A DNA stretch of 64,000 bases from Saprospiraceae bacterium (GCA_029212405.1 JARGNR010000013.1:1-64000), one strand, 5' to 3'. Numbered from the stretch's first letter, positions 44,409 through 53,649 are shown. A program made the numbers and translations. Notes: a model not told the origin generated them from the sequence alone.

Positions 44409-45353
44409 TTATGAAGGATCAGAATCAGGAAATTTAGTTATTGTTTCTTCTTGCCGTTCACGTATTCGAATGAGATTCCCATTGCTGATTTCTCTACTTT
44501 CGGTCCAATTTCCATCTGTGTCATAGGTGTACTCAAACTGAATTTGGTTACTATCACTGAGTTGTATGGAGGTAATTAATCCTTTTGTATTATAAAGCTG
44601 TCTGAATCGCAATGTTGTAGTTGAACTTGGTTTTCCATCTATAATTCTATTACTGCAAGAGTATTCTGATTTTTGTTTTAATTGACCATTTTCATGGTAC
44701 TCATAGTGTGTTTCTTGGTGGAACTTAGCCTGCACAATATCTAAAAATTGACCAGAAAAATCGATGTATTGAATCGGTTGAGCGGTGGAAATTTCATTGG
44801 TCTTTTTAAGCGCTTCATAATAGACCGCAACTTGTTCTAAACTTTCAAATGCACATGGGATGGTATCAAATTCCAGCTCTCGGAGGATGGATAATCCACG
44901 GAATATTTTTACGGTTATATTTTCATCCACATCCGTAGAATATTTCTCATATTGGATTTCAATTCGCGCATATATGGCCTGCTTTGCATCAATAATCTTG
45001 CTATGATAAATTTGTACATCTTCAGTTTCTTCAAAATAAGATACTCCATTTTGATCTTGCTTAAATTGACGATACGCTCCACTAGATGTATTGTGAAATC
45101 GGTTTAATTGACCATTTGAAAAATATTCATAGTGGTCTTTGGATTTCAACTTGGAGTCTTTGTCGTACCAAGTAGTTTCTTGGATTTTACCATTTATTTT
45201 TTTCGACTCGGAATATTTTCTTTTTGTTCCATATTCATCCATTTTAAAATGCACTTCATACGTTTTCATTCCAGATTCGAGGACGTAAGAGATGGATTGA
45301 AGGACTTTAAAGTTGTCTTTTATTAAATAGGTTTTTGAAGTAGTTTTTTTCAT
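44409..45353 (-). CDS. YwqK/MORN-like repeat protein
   Basis: A 314-residue cytosolic protein built of degenerate repeats of the YwqK/MORN type: SESKKINGKIQETTWYDKD, YEYFSNGQLNRFHN, YEYHENGQLKQKSEYS and ATYDTDGNWTES-like endings. YwqK-type repeats form open beta-sheets and occur in toxin-antitoxin and wall-associated proteins. No signal peptide is seen. Its role is unknown; nearby genes are also hypothetical. Confidence 0.65.
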   Translation of the reverse strand: MKKTTSKTYLIKDNFKVLQSISYVLESGMKTYEVHFKMDEYGTKRKYSESKKINGKIQETTWYDKDSKLKSKDHYEYFSNGQLNRFHNTSSGAYRQFKQDQNGVSYFEETEDVQIYHSKIIDAKQAIYARIEIQYEKYSTDVDENITVKIFRGLSILRELEFDTIPCAFESLEQVAVYYEALKKTNEISTAQPIQYIDFSGQFLDIVQAKFHQETHYEYHENGQLKQKSEYSCSNRIIDGKPSSTTTLRFRQLYNTKGLITSIQLSDSNQIQFEYTYDTDGNWTESREISNGNLIRIRERQEETITKFPDSDPS

Positions 45354-45478
45354 GAATACGGTGTTTGCCTATTTATATAATCTGGAAAAATGTGAATTTC
45401 GTAAAAATCTCTAATTAGACACTATTTGATTGCTCAAAAAAATGTAATCTTCACCAAGTTTAAAATTGGATAGATGAT

Positions 45479-46015
45479 CTATACAAAAAATAGAATCTTC
45501 AAGGTTGATAAAAGAAAGGCGATAATTCCAATTTTTAAGACTAAATGAGTTGAAATCTTTATTAATGTGGCAATAAGATATAGACGTACTGCTATAGCAA
45601 TTAAATCGTAGGTCAGAATAGGCATGCTCGGAACGCCTCCATAACCAACCGCATAACCTCCTTTATAGGTGTATAATTTGAGTAGCCAAAATGTTGTTTC
45701 AGCAATGATAAATGCAAGCTGTATCGATTTGTTTTTCACCAAAAATGCAAATAGAACTACGAGAAAGGAAACGGCTGATAAAGTGATAGAAGTAAGTTTT
45801 GCATTGGGGTTGAGTAGTGAATCTAACCCAATTATACATCCATAAGCTGTGGTCGTGTCAAAAGTAGTGAAATAGCCAATTAGTATTAAGATCAACAAAC
45901 CAATAAACGTCATTTTTTCATCAACTTCTATTTTCAAAAAGAAGTACCTCATTGCATTATTAAGTAGATAGCCCATGGCTACAATAAATAGAGTTGATAC
46001 AAGTAAAGAATACAA
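45479..46015 (-). CDS. hypothetical membrane protein, about five helices
   Basis: A 178-residue polytopic membrane protein. Hydrophobic segments are at about 4-18, 34-52, 78-92, 100-117 and 135-173, ending in IGIIAFLLSTLKILFFV. No family motif is recognised. It lies between the YwqK-like gene and a zinc-ribbon gene, with no obvious partner. Coding is supported by the clear alternation of hydrophobic and polar stretches. Confidence 0.6.
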   Translation of the reverse strand: MYSLLVSTLFIVAMGYLLNNAMRYFFLKIEVDEKMTFIGLLILILIGYFTTFDTTTAYGCIIGLDSLLNPNAKLTSITLSAVSFLVVLFAFLVKNKSIQLAFIIAETTFWLLKLYTYKGGYAVGYGGVPSMPILTYDLIAIAVRLYLIATLIKISTHLVLKIGIIAFLLSTLKILFFV

Positions 46016-46079
46016 ATTTTAAAAGTTTTATTAGTTAATACGAGTGGCGGAAATGTATTGTCATTTTCATAATCGTGAT

Positions 46080-46418
46080 TTAGTACAAGTCTTCCATGAT
46101 CTTTTCAATTTGATCGGCTGAAAGTGCTTGGCTTTTAAATTTCAACACAAATTCTTTGGCTGCGCTCATCGTTTCAGGATAGGATGCGTAGGTGGATAAA
46201 TCGGGATGAACGATGTGTTGAAAGTAGAAACCGTGGTCGATTAAAAATTCAATTGTCTTCCATTTTGCAAGTGCTGATTTTTTTGGTGGTCTAAATCTAT
46301 GGTTCATAGGACTCATCATTACACCACAATCTGGACATTTTGCATTTCGAATATACGTAAAATCGGTACCCTGATTAAATGCTTTTTTACAAGGAAAGCA
46401 TACATTTTTATATCCCAT
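46080..46418 (-). CDS. zinc-ribbon hypothetical protein, 112 aa
   Basis: A 112-residue cytosolic protein with two knuckles, VCFPCKKAF and AKCPDCGVMM, that would bind one zinc. The family pattern with a MSPMNHRFRPPKKSA linker and a helical C-terminus (KWKTIEFLIDHGFYFQHIVH) is one I have seen in Bacteroidota without a named function. It is separated by 21 bases from the 161-aa hypothetical gene and is probably co-transcribed. Confidence 0.65.
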   Translation of the reverse strand: MGYKNVCFPCKKAFNQGTDFTYIRNAKCPDCGVMMSPMNHRFRPPKKSALAKWKTIEFLIDHGFYFQHIVHPDLSTYASYPETMSAAKEFVLKFKSQALSADQIEKIMEDLY

Positions 46419-46439
46419 TATTATCTATTTTTTGGTTTA

Positions 46440-46925
46440 TCACTCCTCTAAATGCTCCCACAAATATTCATCATCTATCGACTTCATCGCTGAAATATCA
46501 TAGGAGATGTCAGTAACATGTTGAGTAATATACAATTGAATTTTAGAATTTACTTGAGATTCTATTTGATCCAGTACATTTCTCAGGAATAGATATTCGA
46601 TTTTTCTTTTCAGTAGGGTGATTCTGGAATCATATTTTGAATTTTCATCCTCTGCGTCCAATCCATAAAAGGAGATGAGTTTATTATCGATATTCGATTC
46701 ATCTTTGAAGTCTTGATGAATACTATAATTTTTATATCCCAACAATACATAATTCAATTCTAGCGGGTCATAAATAGAAAGAATATAGTGTTTTGGATTG
46801 GAATTATAGGGAATGAATTCTTTGTTCCTACCTTCTATTGCATCTAGAAATGCTATGGCATAAAGAGAGATATATTTGTTTAAATAGTGTACATTTATGT
46901 GAGATATGAGGGCTTCTTCATTCAT
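46440..46925 (-). CDS. hypothetical protein, 161 aa
   Basis: A 161-residue cytosolic protein without a known family. It looks mainly alpha/beta, with IDNKLISFYGLDAEDENSKY in the middle and EYLWEHLEE at the end. It is followed on the same strand by the zinc-ribbon protein and preceded closely (19 bases) by the 2OG oxygenase pair, so it may belong to that unit. The start could be the ATG at 46925. No catalytic motif is visible. Confidence 0.5.
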   Translation of the reverse strand: MNEEALISHINVHYLNKYISLYAIAFLDAIEGRNKEFIPYNSNPKHYILSIYDPLELNYVLLGYKNYSIHQDFKDESNIDNKLISFYGLDAEDENSKYDSRITLLKRKIEYLFLRNVLDQIESQVNSKIQLYITQHVTDISYDISAMKSIDDEYLWEHLEE

Positions 46926-46944
46926 TGAATTCAGGTTTATGACG

Positions 46945-47748
46945 CTACATCTGTGTTATAATTGGTTGAAGAATATCCGCCTTGCTTATGGTATAATTCA
47001 ATGCAGGATACTCAAAGTCTAAGCTTTTGTTTTCTTGCCCTCTCAACCTGAAAAATTCTTTTTGTTGCTCCTCATTTGCTAGGGTTAAAACATTTCCACT
47101 AGGTAGAAAAGGTTGATTTTCTGTAAATTGAAGATAAGTCTTGGACTGTCGGAACGTAATGCCTAACCACCGATTGTCACGTTCGCCAGCTTTATGATTT
47201 GGACCAGATTCCAATACGATTTTGTGTTGGTACTTTGTATTAATTGAAAATGAAAATAGAATAACAGAGTTGTTTTCCAAGGTGAATTCAAACGTTTCGT
47301 CCGATGTTTTACTTCTAACTTTTAGTTTTCTCTTTTGCTTTTCGGCCAATTCATCGGGTCGTTCATAACAAGAGAATAAAGCAATCCAGGAATCATTGGC
47401 TAAATCCAGACTTTGATCCGAGTGGAATCCCATTTTGAAGTAGGATCGTTCATAAATCTCAATCAAGGCATTATTAAAATTCAATGTCGGAATCGATTCT
47501 TCAGATTCTTGACTCCACCGCTTTTTTATGTTGTCTATAATGCTGTGATGGATTGCTGAAAACGAATACGCCGGTTGAGTGTATGGAGTGGTTGTTCGTA
47601 CTAAGGGGATACCTTTTTCACTCAAGGCCACTAAGTGATTTCCCTTTCTTCCCTTATTCAACTCTTCCATAGTTGCAGAATGCGATAATGTCTCAAATAC
47701 ATTCCCTTCCTTTGAAAGATCAAGCTGAACAAAATTAAAATTTTTCAT
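46945..47748 (-). CDS. 2OG-Fe(II) oxygenase of AlkB type
   Basis: A 267-residue cytosolic protein with the AlkB-like double-stranded beta-helix triad. Metal ligands are His109 and Asp111 (GFHSDQS) and His175 (KYQHKIVLE), and the 2-oxoglutarate/substrate arginines lie at Arg193 and Arg200 (RWLGITFRQSKT). It would oxidise a substrate with oxygen and 2OG. The target (nucleic acid, protein or metabolite) is unknown. The gene directly follows a larger paralogue (16 bases) that shares the same core. Confidence 0.75.
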   Translation of the reverse strand: MKNFNFVQLDLSKEGNVFETLSHSATMEELNKGRKGNHLVALSEKGIPLVRTTTPYTQPAYSFSAIHHSIIDNIKKRWSQESEESIPTLNFNNALIEIYERSYFKMGFHSDQSLDLANDSWIALFSCYERPDELAEKQKRKLKVRSKTSDETFEFTLENNSVILFSFSINTKYQHKIVLESGPNHKAGERDNRWLGITFRQSKTYLQFTENQPFLPSGNVLTLANEEQQKEFFRLRGQENKSLDFEYPALNYTISKADILQPIITQM

Positions 47749-47763
47749 CGGTCTGTATATTGG

Positions 47764-48990
47764 TCAATAGATAGGTTTTTGGTAGTCGCCTTCATTCATG
47801 CTGAAATGCACTTTACCGTAGGTAATATGCTCGACCGTTTTGTTTTCTTCATAATAGGAATGCCTTAATTCAGTCATGTGATCTACTGTCATTTTTTCCA
47901 ATGGGATCCATTCCTCGTTTTCTTTAATATACGTTTGACCATTCATATATCTGGCTTCTGTTTTAGAACTTCGGACCACATACCCCATACGAACGGGTAT
48001 TCGATCTATATTCAACATCGAAGGCCGCGTTTCATGCGTGTACAATCTATTGGTCGATAAGGGTATGATGAACACCGAATTGGGATACAGTGTAACGCTA
48101 AATTCTTTTTTCAAACTTGCATCTTGAACAGAACTTTTAAGTTTGAAATACAATCGAGTCAATCCCGTTACTTCCTTATAACACCAGTCAAATCTGTCCT
48201 TTTTGGAAGGAGTAAGGTGTTGGAATTGTTCTGAATTGTAAAAGGTGCAAAATGCAATCAGGCCGTTGTCCAACATGTCTTTGGTTTTGTCGGAGTGGGC
48301 CTTGATTTTTGCTTTGGTCTCCTTTGGATTGGGTCCTTCCTTCTTTTTGTTCTGGTAGATCTGAGCCAATACATGGTTCAAAGCGGTAGGTTTTTCAAAA
48401 ACAAGGGAAGCTACTTCATTGAGTTTAGTAATAATTGTACGATCTGTGGTTCTATAATTATCTGTTGGCCCGGTCAAATTACTGGAGCATCGTAACAATC
48501 TGAAGTGCAGGATTTCATTTTTTGGATCTGTAGTCGTTCGTCGAATATCCGTAAGATAGATTCCTTTCCGAAGGGCTTTTCCTTGTTTGTTGGACTCGGT
48601 TAAATTTTGAAACTGATGTTCTTCTTCTATGCGTTTGAAATAGTCTGTATTATCAAATAACTGGCGAAAATATACCCCTGCATTGTGAATGAGTATTGGA
48701 ACTTGACCCAGAGCTATCAGTGAATTCGAGGCATTTAGGATTGATGCATAGTTTTGGGAGAGCTCTTTTATGATGAAGGCATTGTACGGTAGTTTTGATT
48801 GAATCATAGAAATATCTCCGCACAAATACAGTGTTTTATCCTTTATAATTTGATCTTCAGATAATCCATGGATAACCGATCCGCAAAAATTATCGATGAG
48901 ATATTGGAGTTCTTTTGATGGCTGGTGATCTGGTGGAAATAAAACAACGAGGAGATTCTTTGATTTTGATATTTTATTTTCTTTGAGCAT
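47764..48990 (-). CDS. larger paralogous 2OG-Fe(II) oxygenase-like protein
   Basis: A 408-residue protein whose last 180 residues repeat the core of the next gene: His232 and Asp234 in AHSDKTKDM, the NSVFIIPLSTNRLYTHE strand with His319, and RMGYVVRSSKTEARY with Arg340. The first 190 residues are an extra domain (LLVVLFPPDHQPSKELQYLI, TLYLCGDISMIQSKLPYN) of unknown family, perhaps for substrate recognition. It is the first gene of the pair. Whether it is active cannot be told, though the triad is complete. Confidence 0.65.
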   Translation of the reverse strand: MLKENKISKSKNLLVVLFPPDHQPSKELQYLIDNFCGSVIHGLSEDQIIKDKTLYLCGDISMIQSKLPYNAFIIKELSQNYASILNASNSLIALGQVPILIHNAGVYFRQLFDNTDYFKRIEEEHQFQNLTESNKQGKALRKGIYLTDIRRTTTDPKNEILHFRLLRCSSNLTGPTDNYRTTDRTIITKLNEVASLVFEKPTALNHVLAQIYQNKKKEGPNPKETKAKIKAHSDKTKDMLDNGLIAFCTFYNSEQFQHLTPSKKDRFDWCYKEVTGLTRLYFKLKSSVQDASLKKEFSVTLYPNSVFIIPLSTNRLYTHETRPSMLNIDRIPVRMGYVVRSSKTEARYMNGQTYIKENEEWIPLEKMTVDHMTELRHSYYEENKTVEHITYGKVHFSMNEGDYQKPIY

Positions 48991-49200
48991 GTAGTTTGTG
49001 TTTGAATTGGCAGCGTATTGCGTTGATCATAAGCGTGTATAGATTTATAACGTATGAACTAACGTAAGTATAGTGAAAGTTTCATTTATGTGCCATCGAT
49101 TTCAACAAAAAAAGCAAGTATATATAAGAGGAATAGAAATAGTTATATAGGTTTTGCAATATTGAATCCGTAAGTGTGCAAAAAAGTGTATCATGATTTT

Positions 49201-49611
49201 CTATTCAATTTCTTTATCCTTCAACTGTTTTACCTTTTTCTGCTCTATCTCCCATTTCCTTTGTTTATACAATGTCCATATTCCATAAAATAATAGAACA
49301 AACCCCAAGAGGGCAAACAGTATATCCAAGGCAAAATGAGATTTTACGTAAGGAATATATTTATCCAATCTAATCAATATTTGACTGAGAAATATTAAAA
49401 AGATTGCGTTAACTTTTATACCACTGACTTGCCATTTTTCAGGAATATTAATGAGACTGTTTTTGAAGGCATAGAGATAAACTCCATAAAATATAGAACA
49501 AGAACCAACAATGAATGAAAAAGTGGGAGGAACGTATTTTCCTTCATTATCCCAAACTCCAAATAGGAGTAGGAGAAGACCGATAAGAATATATGTGTAG
49601 GAGAACTTCAT
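49201..49611 (-). CDS. hypothetical membrane protein, four helices
   Basis: A 136-residue membrane protein with four hydrophobic segments (about 5-20, 31-48, 68-83 and 95-113) and a basic C-terminus (TLYKQRKWEIEQKKVKQLKD). The first and second form pairs around a short acidic loop. No family is recognised. It is the only gene between the oxygenase pair and the lipase, and it faces the latter's convergent upstream end without overlap. Confidence 0.65.
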   Translation of the reverse strand: MKFSYTYILIGLLLLLFGVWDNEGKYVPPTFSFIVGSCSIFYGVYLYAFKNSLINIPEKWQVSGIKVNAIFLIFLSQILIRLDKYIPYVKSHFALDILFALLGFVLLFYGIWTLYKQRKWEIEQKKVKQLKDKEIE

Positions 49612-49703
49612 TAAATTGGGTTGAATTTTTATTCCAAGTATCCAAAAGTAAGGTTTATCATCAAGAAAAAAGACACATTACTCCAAAACGACTACCTCCT
49701 TAT

Positions 49704-51308
49704 TTATTCTATTATTTTGCAAAATTCTTCAAAATCTTTTTTGAAAGTGGTGTCATCAAACCACTGATTCGAAGACCTATAATATTCTTGAATACTATCG
49801 GCCAATTTTTTATATTCTTCTACTGAGCCTCTGTTGCTATCATCCCTGTTTGGAGTCAATTCTTCTAATTTCAGATACTGCCATGCGGTAGCTGGGATTC
49901 TAGGGTCGGATAGACTGGAAATCATCAATTTGCGCATTTCAGTGGGTTCGTGTGAGTACGGGTTTGGAGGGTTAGGAATAAAGCCGATATCATCCAAATA
50001 CAGCGTTGTACCTACATGTTTTCCTCCGGATATTATTCCAGTTGTAATGGGGTCATTTGAAATTAGCACTCTAAAACCTACAGGTTTATTTGGATTGGTC
50101 ATTCTTGATAGAACCGATTCATCCGTGAGGGATAAAGCATCCCTATCGATTGGGTCAACATATGAAGAGAAAAATTCCGAAGATAAATTAGTTTCGGTAA
50201 GGTGTTTGGCCCATGTTTTGTCACCAGCTCTAGGTCCTCCAAAGGTACAAAGTTTAATGTGTTTCCAAGGCCAATTTTGCATAGAATCTGGCATCGCTTT
50301 TCCTGTACCATTTGGCCCGTATTCGCTACCGATGAGTACCGAACTCACAAAGTGCTGCGCTAAGGCACCCCCTAGACTATGGCCAGAAACAAATATATTA
50401 TCGGGATTTCGGTTGGGTGATAGAGTGGCTACTTTTTCAAAACATCGAAACAATTGAGGATACACAGATTCCATACTTTTTACAAATCCTCTATTTACTT
50501 TGCCTATCGTACTGATGGGACTGCCTCCTTCAGAAGGACCAATTCGATCAAAGCACATATCTGTAATCCAATCCGGACTTCCACTGGCATTCTTGTCACT
50601 CAATGCATCAAAAAAAGCTCTGGCAACGGATCCACTTCTACTGCCTCGAAAGACAACATGAAGATCAAACGAATCGCTGTTTTCTTTGTATCGCATCATA
50701 ACAAATCCCATCAAGCTTTGTGATGCAGGTTGGCCTGGTTCCCCTCTATCGCCTGTACCTCCTTCAAATACAAGTATGACATCTTGAGCATTGGGGTTGG
50801 AATCTATTTGTTGCGGTATAATTTGATCCAATACAACTTTATCTGCTGGTGCATTGGTCTTTCGATAAGCCACAAATACATCTTTGATTTGTTTGGTGAT
50901 TGCGTCGGGTGTCATGTACTTTACCCATCTTTCCTGCGGCATACAAAGTGCATGACTCCAAGGATGAAGGAGGTCGTATCTGTAAATGATAGGATCATGA
51001 TTTGGGTTGTTTTCAAAGCCACCCAAAACTCCTGGACCTCTATAACTGTCTAAACCTGTTTGATTTGTTACTTGTTCCTTTCCTTTTTTCTTTGCCCAAT
51101 TTTCAATATCCACCATGCTATTTTTTCGATCCCAGATCAGATTGTTTAAATCTTCATAATAGGGGTCAAAAGGCCATGTCAAAGATTGGGCATACAATTG
51201 ATAGGATAAGATACATAAGTCGAGATGAAAGACAATTGGATGATAAGGAAAACCATTTAAGTTTTGAGACAACACTTTTTGTGCCGCTCTTGAAGGTGAG
51301 CTACTCAT
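49704..51308 (-). CDS. class 3 lipase family protein
   Basis: A 534-residue alpha/beta-hydrolase of the lipase_3 type. The nucleophile Ser311 lies in the GHSLGGALAQ elbow (309-318), preceded by a VVFRGSRS oxyanion strand and WITDM, and followed by TFGGPRAGDKTWA and DPIDRDALSL, where the Asp of the triad is expected. There is no signal peptide or membrane helix, so it is cytosolic or exported by another route. It probably cleaves acylglycerols or lysophospholipids. It is divergent from the ceramidase-like gene. Confidence 0.8.
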   Translation of the reverse strand: MSSSPSRAAQKVLSQNLNGFPYHPIVFHLDLCILSYQLYAQSLTWPFDPYYEDLNNLIWDRKNSMVDIENWAKKKGKEQVTNQTGLDSYRGPGVLGGFENNPNHDPIIYRYDLLHPWSHALCMPQERWVKYMTPDAITKQIKDVFVAYRKTNAPADKVVLDQIIPQQIDSNPNAQDVILVFEGGTGDRGEPGQPASQSLMGFVMMRYKENSDSFDLHVVFRGSRSGSVARAFFDALSDKNASGSPDWITDMCFDRIGPSEGGSPISTIGKVNRGFVKSMESVYPQLFRCFEKVATLSPNRNPDNIFVSGHSLGGALAQHFVSSVLIGSEYGPNGTGKAMPDSMQNWPWKHIKLCTFGGPRAGDKTWAKHLTETNLSSEFFSSYVDPIDRDALSLTDESVLSRMTNPNKPVGFRVLISNDPITTGIISGGKHVGTTLYLDDIGFIPNPPNPYSHEPTEMRKLMISSLSDPRIPATAWQYLKLEELTPNRDDSNRGSVEEYKKLADSIQEYYRSSNQWFDDTTFKKDFEEFCKIIE

Positions 51309-51577
51309 GTTTGATTTTTAAGAATTTATGTACTTCTACTTGTTAATCCTTAGAAATCGTACACAAACAGTATTGTAGGAATCAACAATTTCTGTTGTTG
51401 AAAACAAGTGAGGTAGATCGGTTAAAGGTAGGAAAATTAAATTTTATTTTGGTGGATAGATGTTCTTGTGGAGGTAGGTACTTTGGACTTCAAATAATTA
51501 TGGTATTTTTCGAGTTCAAGTTTAAAATGGATTTTTGAAGGTTTCGGAGATTCTTTTTAATTCAGTAATAAAATGAG

Positions 51578-52366
51578 ATGAACAAATACCGGTATCTTAT
51601 AATCCTTAGCGTTTTCATAGTATTTGTTGGTATCCTGCTTTATTTGGACCCAGTTCCGCAAGATTTAAATTATCATGATTTTGCAGATCAACGCTATCAA
51701 TTTGGTGTTCCTAATTTTTGGGACGTGATGAGTAATGTACCCATGTTTTTTCTGGGCTCTTACGGTTTGTATTTAAGCCTACGAAATTTTTCATTACGAC
51801 CGGATATAGTGGCCAAATTAATTCCTTTGATTTTGTGTCTTGGAATATTTACAGCTTGTTTTGGTTCCATGTATTACCATTGGGCACCCGATAACAATAC
51901 CTTGGTATGGGATCGACTGCCTATGACCTTGATGTTTATGCCCATCTTTTCATTGCTGCTATATGATTTTGTGGGGAAGAGGGTAGGACAATATGCTTTC
52001 TGGATTCTGGTACCATTTGGAGTGTTTTCCATATACTATTGGCAATATACAGAGAGCATTGGACAAGGAGATTTACGCTTTTATGTTTTTGTACAATTCT
52101 TTCCAATGGTGATCGCGCCATTTATCTTATGGTTATTCCCTAAGAAAACCACCTATGTGAAATATATTGTCTACATATTGGCGTGGTATGTGGTTGCCAA
52201 ACTCTGCGAACAGTATGATGATGCTATTTTTGATGCATTGGGATTTTGGAGTGGTCATACCATCAAACACTTGGTTGGAGCAATAAGTCTATATTATATT
52301 TTGAAATTGATTGTAGCTTGGGAGAAGACTTTAATCCAGCCTTCATCAGCATCAATTGAGCAATAA
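51578..52366 (+). CDS. alkaline ceramidase-like (CREST) membrane protein
   Basis: A 262-residue seven-helix membrane protein matching the alkaline ceramidase/CREST superfamily. The metal ligands are His101 in SMYYHWAPDN, Asp112 in LVWDRLPMT, and His227 and His231 in SGHTIKHLVG, in the expected positions. CREST proteins hydrolyse amide or ester bonds in membrane lipids with a zinc ion. The substrate, ceramide or another acyl lipid, is unknown. Of interest since Bacteroidota contain sphingolipids and other N-acyl lipids. It is followed by the attenuator with no shared stop. Confidence 0.8.
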   Translation: MNKYRYLIILSVFIVFVGILLYLDPVPQDLNYHDFADQRYQFGVPNFWDVMSNVPMFFLGSYGLYLSLRNFSLRPDIVAKLIPLILCLGIFTACFGSMYYHWAPDNNTLVWDRLPMTLMFMPIFSLLLYDFVGKRVGQYAFWILVPFGVFSIYYWQYTESIGQGDLRFYVFVQFFPMVIAPFILWLFPKKTTYVKYIVYILAWYVVAKLCEQYDDAIFDALGFWSGHTIKHLVGAISLYYILKLIVAWEKTLIQPSSASIEQ

Positions 52367-52447
52367 ATCATTGGATAGTTGAATCAAAGAATTTATTCAT
52401 TTTAGTATTCAAAGATGTCATTTACCTCTACTCAGAATACACGGGTA

Positions 52448-52479
52448 TTTTGAAAAGTAATTATTTTTTTTACTTTTGC
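52448..52479 (+). promoter_or_regulatory. Bacteroidota-type promoter of the attenuator
   Basis: The -33 side has TTTTG (52448-52452) and the -7 element is TACTTTTGC (52471-52479), an exact TAnnTTTG(Y) match with an 18-base spacer. Transcription would start near 52484-52487, almost on the ATG of the leader peptide at 52487, so the leader mRNA is nearly leaderless. Confidence 0.7.
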
Positions 52480-52486
52480 ATCATAA

Positions 52487-52561
52487 ATGAAAAATAGAAA
52501 CAACATATTAATCTTGACTTTCGGTGCTACTAGCGTATTGCTAGCAAGGGCAGTCTATTAG
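52487..52561 (+). CDS. 24-residue leader peptide
   Basis: MKNRNNILILTFGATSVLLA and then RAVY ends with TAG at 52559-52561. The stretch is rich in Leu, Ile and Val (nine of 24), which suits a branched-chain amino acid control peptide. It starts immediately after the promoter and ends before the alternative hairpins, as expected of an attenuator. Which amino acid matters is inferred from composition only. Confidence 0.7.
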   Translation: MKNRNNILILTFGATSVLLARAVY

Positions 52562-52617
52562 TATGTTCATAAAATAGATAGTAAAAGCCCTTGCATTCAG
52601 TTGTAAGGGCTTTTTTT
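52530..52617 (+). terminator. attenuator with mutually exclusive hairpins and terminator
   Basis: Three pairings can form. CTAGC (52530-52534) pairs with GCTAG (52540-52544). GCAAGGGC (52544-52551) pairs with GCCCTTGC (52587-52594). AAAGCCCTT (52584-52592) pairs with AAGGGCTTT (52605-52613), followed by TTTT: a strong terminator. The second competes with the third, so ribosome movement on the leader would decide termination. Downstream the first gene is the ATP-grasp protein at 52849. Confidence 0.75.
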
Positions 52618-52848
52618 ATGGAGTTATTTGACCTGATCATCGAATCAACTCTGAATTAAACCAATGAATCATGAAAAACAAGTAAACCTACAAGACGTGC
52701 CATAATTAAGTATAGCATTTAGGCGAATCAAGATTGTGCAAATAAAATCTGAATGGGTATCCGTTTGGACTAGGATACTATTGCCTTTATGGATCACCCA
52801 AAAGAGAAGAATAAACCATTTTTATTTATTAATTATTAAATTTTTATC
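52618..52848 (+). other. leader region between attenuator and ATP-grasp gene
   Basis: No gene is seen apart from a 13-codon frame (MNHEKQVNLQDVP, starting about 52663) that could be the start of a decayed gene. There is no second promoter of TAnnTTTG type close to the ATP-grasp ATG, so readthrough of the attenuator may feed it. Confidence 0.4.
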
Positions 52849-53631
52849 ATGAAAAAGAGATTATGTATTATTGGATTGGAACAGGAATTAGCGGCTCAAA
52901 TTAAAAAGAGCTATTTCGGACCAGTTATTTATCATGTTTGTATACCAAAGTTTATTGTCAATAAGGGTATTTTATACATTGAGAAATCAAATGGTGTAGG
53001 TTTTTTGCCGGTGGATATAGTACTATTTCATGGTATTTATGAAAATGATTTGGATTTTATCACTGCCTTAACGATATGGAAGGGCGCTTGCTTTCCGAAT
53101 CCCTATGCAATGATGAATTGTCGATTGAAGTTGCCATGTTTGGCACGGGCACTGCGTGTGAGTAAGTACAACAGTATACGAGGCATGGTCAGTCCAGAAA
53201 CAACGTTTAGGGTGGATCGGGACACGGTGGCGAAATGGGGCAATTGGCATTGTGGTGAAAACAAACATCGTTTTGATTCGAATTGGACCAGTACGGAAGC
53301 TTCTGTTTTAGAACCGTTTTTTGAAGGAAAAGCAGTACGTATAGTTTCTATCGGAGATCAGCATCTACAAATCAATTTGGACGGTAATGATTGGTTAAAG
53401 TCCATTCATCATCCGGATGCAGAGATTACGGATATCGATTCTGAATTATTGGAAGATACATTGAACTTGAAGCGCTCTTTTGGAATGGAAATGATTGCCA
53501 ATGATTACATTATCGGGGTAGACGGACAAAACCATTTATTGGAGGTAAATCATATTCCGAATGTGACCCGATTTGAACGACTTCAAACTATTTATTTAGA
53601 AGAAGTCAAACGCTGGTTGGATGATCAGTAG
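52849..53631 (+). CDS. ATP-grasp-like protein, 260 aa
   Basis: A cytosolic protein resembling RimK-type ATP-grasp ligases. The C-terminal part has VRIVSIGDQHLQINLDGND (the ATP-grasp 'RV' strand) and the metal-binding motif LLEVNHIPNVTRF, with Asp/Glu and Asn expected for Mg. The N-terminal Rossmann-like half (KRLCIIGLEQELAAQI, FLPVDIVLFHGI) is not recognised. It would join a carboxylate to an amine using ATP, but the product is unknown. It is the gene downstream of the attenuator. Confidence 0.65.
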   Translation: MKKRLCIIGLEQELAAQIKKSYFGPVIYHVCIPKFIVNKGILYIEKSNGVGFLPVDIVLFHGIYENDLDFITALTIWKGACFPNPYAMMNCRLKLPCLARALRVSKYNSIRGMVSPETTFRVDRDTVAKWGNWHCGENKHRFDSNWTSTEASVLEPFFEGKAVRIVSIGDQHLQINLDGNDWLKSIHHPDAEITDIDSELLEDTLNLKRSFGMEMIANDYIIGVDGQNHLLEVNHIPNVTRFERLQTIYLEEVKRWLDDQ

Positions 53632-53649
53632 TGGTGAATTTATTTTATA

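Noticed and set aside
49834-50457. 207-codon plus-strand frame inside the lipase gene
   Set aside because: It is antisense to a clear lipase and has no recognisable domain; it is a shadow of the coding strand.
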